In this document: positions 20,942-21,830 of the stretch, piece by piece
Numbering within the stretch: position 1 is the stretch's first letter
How the letters are laid out: the number at the start of each line of letters is the position of its first letter
DNA from: Anaerolineae bacterium
GTDB lineage: Bacteria > Chloroflexota > Anaerolineae > 4572-78
Length of the DNA: 21,830 bases
Reading direction: 5' to 3'
Assembly: GCA_027022125.1 (NCBI GenBank)
Contig: JALVZI010000497.1
Coordinates: 1-21,830 of the forward strand
Notes under the pieces: generated by a model
Told to the model about the DNA's origin: nothing
Seen by the model: only the letters and a program-made list of their open reading frames with translations
The model's database searches: none
Translations under genes and position numbers: made by a program

Positions 20942-21247
20942 TTACTTGATTTCGACATCAACACCGGCGGGCAGATTCAGCCGCACCAAAGCGTCAATTG
21001 TCTTTGAACTAGGCTCTACGACATCGATAAGGCGTTTGTGCGTCCGAATTTCGAACTGTTCGCGGGAGTCTTTGTCAATGAACGACGACCGAATCACCGT
21101 AAACTTTTCGATTTTCGTGGGTAGAGGCACGGGACCCACAATCATCGCCCCGGTTCGCTCTGCGGTATCCACAATTTGCCGTACCGATTGGTCCAACACA
21201 CGATGGTCGTATGCTTTTAACCTAATTCTGATTTTTTGCTTTGCCAT
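20942..21247 (-). CDS. rpsJ: 30S ribosomal protein S10 (NusE)
   Basis: 101 aa. KIRIRLKAYDHRVLDQSVRQ starts the family pattern, followed by GPVPLPTKIEKFTVIRSSFI and EQFEIRTHKRLIDVVEPSSK. S10 also acts as NusE, joining NusB and NusG in transcription antitermination and transcription-translation coupling. The ribosome-binding site is weak (GGGG). It follows tuf by 22 bp, the arrangement str-tuf-S10 common in bacteria. Confidence 0.97.
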   Translation of the reverse strand: MAKQKIRIRLKAYDHRVLDQSVRQIVDTAERTGAMIVGPVPLPTKIEKFTVIRSSFIDKDSREQFEIRTHKRLIDVVEPSSKTIDALVRLNLPAGVDVEIK

Positions 21248-21269
21248 ACGAAACCCCAGTCAGTTTTGT

Positions 21270-21830
21270 TTATTCGATAATTTTGGTGATGACGCCGGCG
21301 CCGACGGTGCGACCACCTTCGCGGATGGCGAATTTGCCGCCGACTTCCATCGCCACAGGCACGATGAGTTCCACATTCATCGTTACGTTGTCGCCGGGCA
21401 TAACCATCTCCACGCCTTCCGGCAATTCAATCGAACCGGTGACGTCCAAGGTGCGGATGAAGAATTGCGGACGATACCCTTTGAAGAACGGGGTGTGACG
21501 ACCACCTTCGTCTTTTTTCAACACATACACCTGGCATTCAAATTTGGTGTGCGGGGTGATGGAACCCGGTTTGGCGATAACCTGCCCGCGCTCCACTTCC
21601 GTGCGGTCGATACCGCGCAGCAGCAAACCGACGTTGTCGCCCGCTTCGCCGCGTTCCAGCAGTTTGCGGAACATTTCCACACCGGTAACCACGGTTTTGC
21701 GCGGTTCTTTCAACCCGACGATTTCCACTTCTTCGCCCACTTTGATGACACCGCGTTCAATACGACCGGTGACGACCGTGCCGCGCCCTTTGATGCTGAA
21801 CACGTCTTCCACCGGCATCAGGAACGGTTT
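21270..21830 (-). CDS. tuf: Elongation factor Tu, C-terminal part (5' end outside window)
   Basis: 186 residues of the end of EF-Tu; the GTPase domain lies beyond the window edge. The visible part starts KPFLMPVEDVFSIKGRGTVV in domain II, continues through GDNVGLLLRGIDRTEVERGQ, then domain III with KKDEGGRHTPFFKGYRPQFF. It ends FAIREGGRTVGAGVIT and KIIE. EF-Tu brings aminoacyl-tRNA to the ribosome as a GTP complex. It precedes rpsJ by 22 bp, so it is likely cotranscribed with the S10 block. Confidence 0.97.
   Translation of the reverse strand, partial: KPFLMPVEDVFSIKGRGTVVTGRIERGVIKVGEEVEIVGLKEPRKTVVTGVEMFRKLLERGEAGDNVGLLLRGIDRTEVERGQVIAKPGSITPHTKFECQVYVLKKDEGGRHTPFFKGYRPQFFIRTLDVTGSIELPEGVEMVMPGDNVTMNVELIVPVAMEVGGKFAIREGGRTVGAGVITKIIE

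Overview
The window is bacterial chromosome dominated by one long minus-strand block of translation genes. Read 5'->3' on the minus strand it runs tuf (cut by the window edge), rpsJ, rplC, rplD, rplW, rplB, rpsS, rplV, rpsC, rplP, rpmC, rpsQ, rplN, rplX, rplE, rpsN, rpsH, rplF, rplR, rpsE, rpmD, rplO, secY, map, rpmJ, rpsM, rpsK, rpsD, rpoA, rplQ, truA, rplM, rpsI. This is the classical S10-spc-alpha-(truA-L13-S9) super-operon. adk and infA, which often sit around map, are absent. The cysteine-bearing (zinc) forms of S4, S14, L36 and L24 are all present. I infer a free-living member of Chloroflexota (Anaerolineae-like). The main clue is an exported protein ending in a tyrosine-leucine-proline tail (IYLPLVLR) that I associate with secreted proteins of that phylum. 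The assignment is moderate only.

Region 1-1775 is accessory. It holds two REP-like palindromes (62-151) and a minus-strand gene for an exported protein with a metal-binding HxxxDxxxH motif, with its own sigma70-type promoter. A ~55-bp imperfect inverted repeat (1-55 and 1540-1592) flanks that gene. Region 1776-4779 carries three plus-strand genes, each with its own ribosome-binding site: a UbiA-type polyprenyl-phosphate transferase, a PIG-L/LmbE-type N-deacetylase and a double-SIS sugar isomerase/deaminase. The last two suggest amino-sugar metabolism. A bidirectional terminator (4796-4829) separates these from the converging ribosomal block.

Region 4936-21830 is the ribosomal block. Most junctions are 6-45 bp, and two are overlaps (rpsE/rpmD and rplP/rpmC). 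The few wide junctions are the interesting part. At rpsJ/rplC, rplR/rpsE, rpsK/rpsD and rpsD/rpoA a short open frame ends exactly on or within 8 nt of the next start codon. At rplW/rplB there is a 9-bp inverted repeat instead. A promoter with consensus hexamers, with a palindrome in its spacer, lies at the map/rpmJ junction, where an alpha-operon promoter would be expected. Several genes use TTG or GTG starts (rpsC, rpsD, rplM, probably rpoA and truA). I see no rRNA, tRNA, CRISPR or transposase. I did not find an obvious new defence or biosynthetic system; the best candidates for undescribed biology are the bridging leader frames and the repeat-flanked exported protein.
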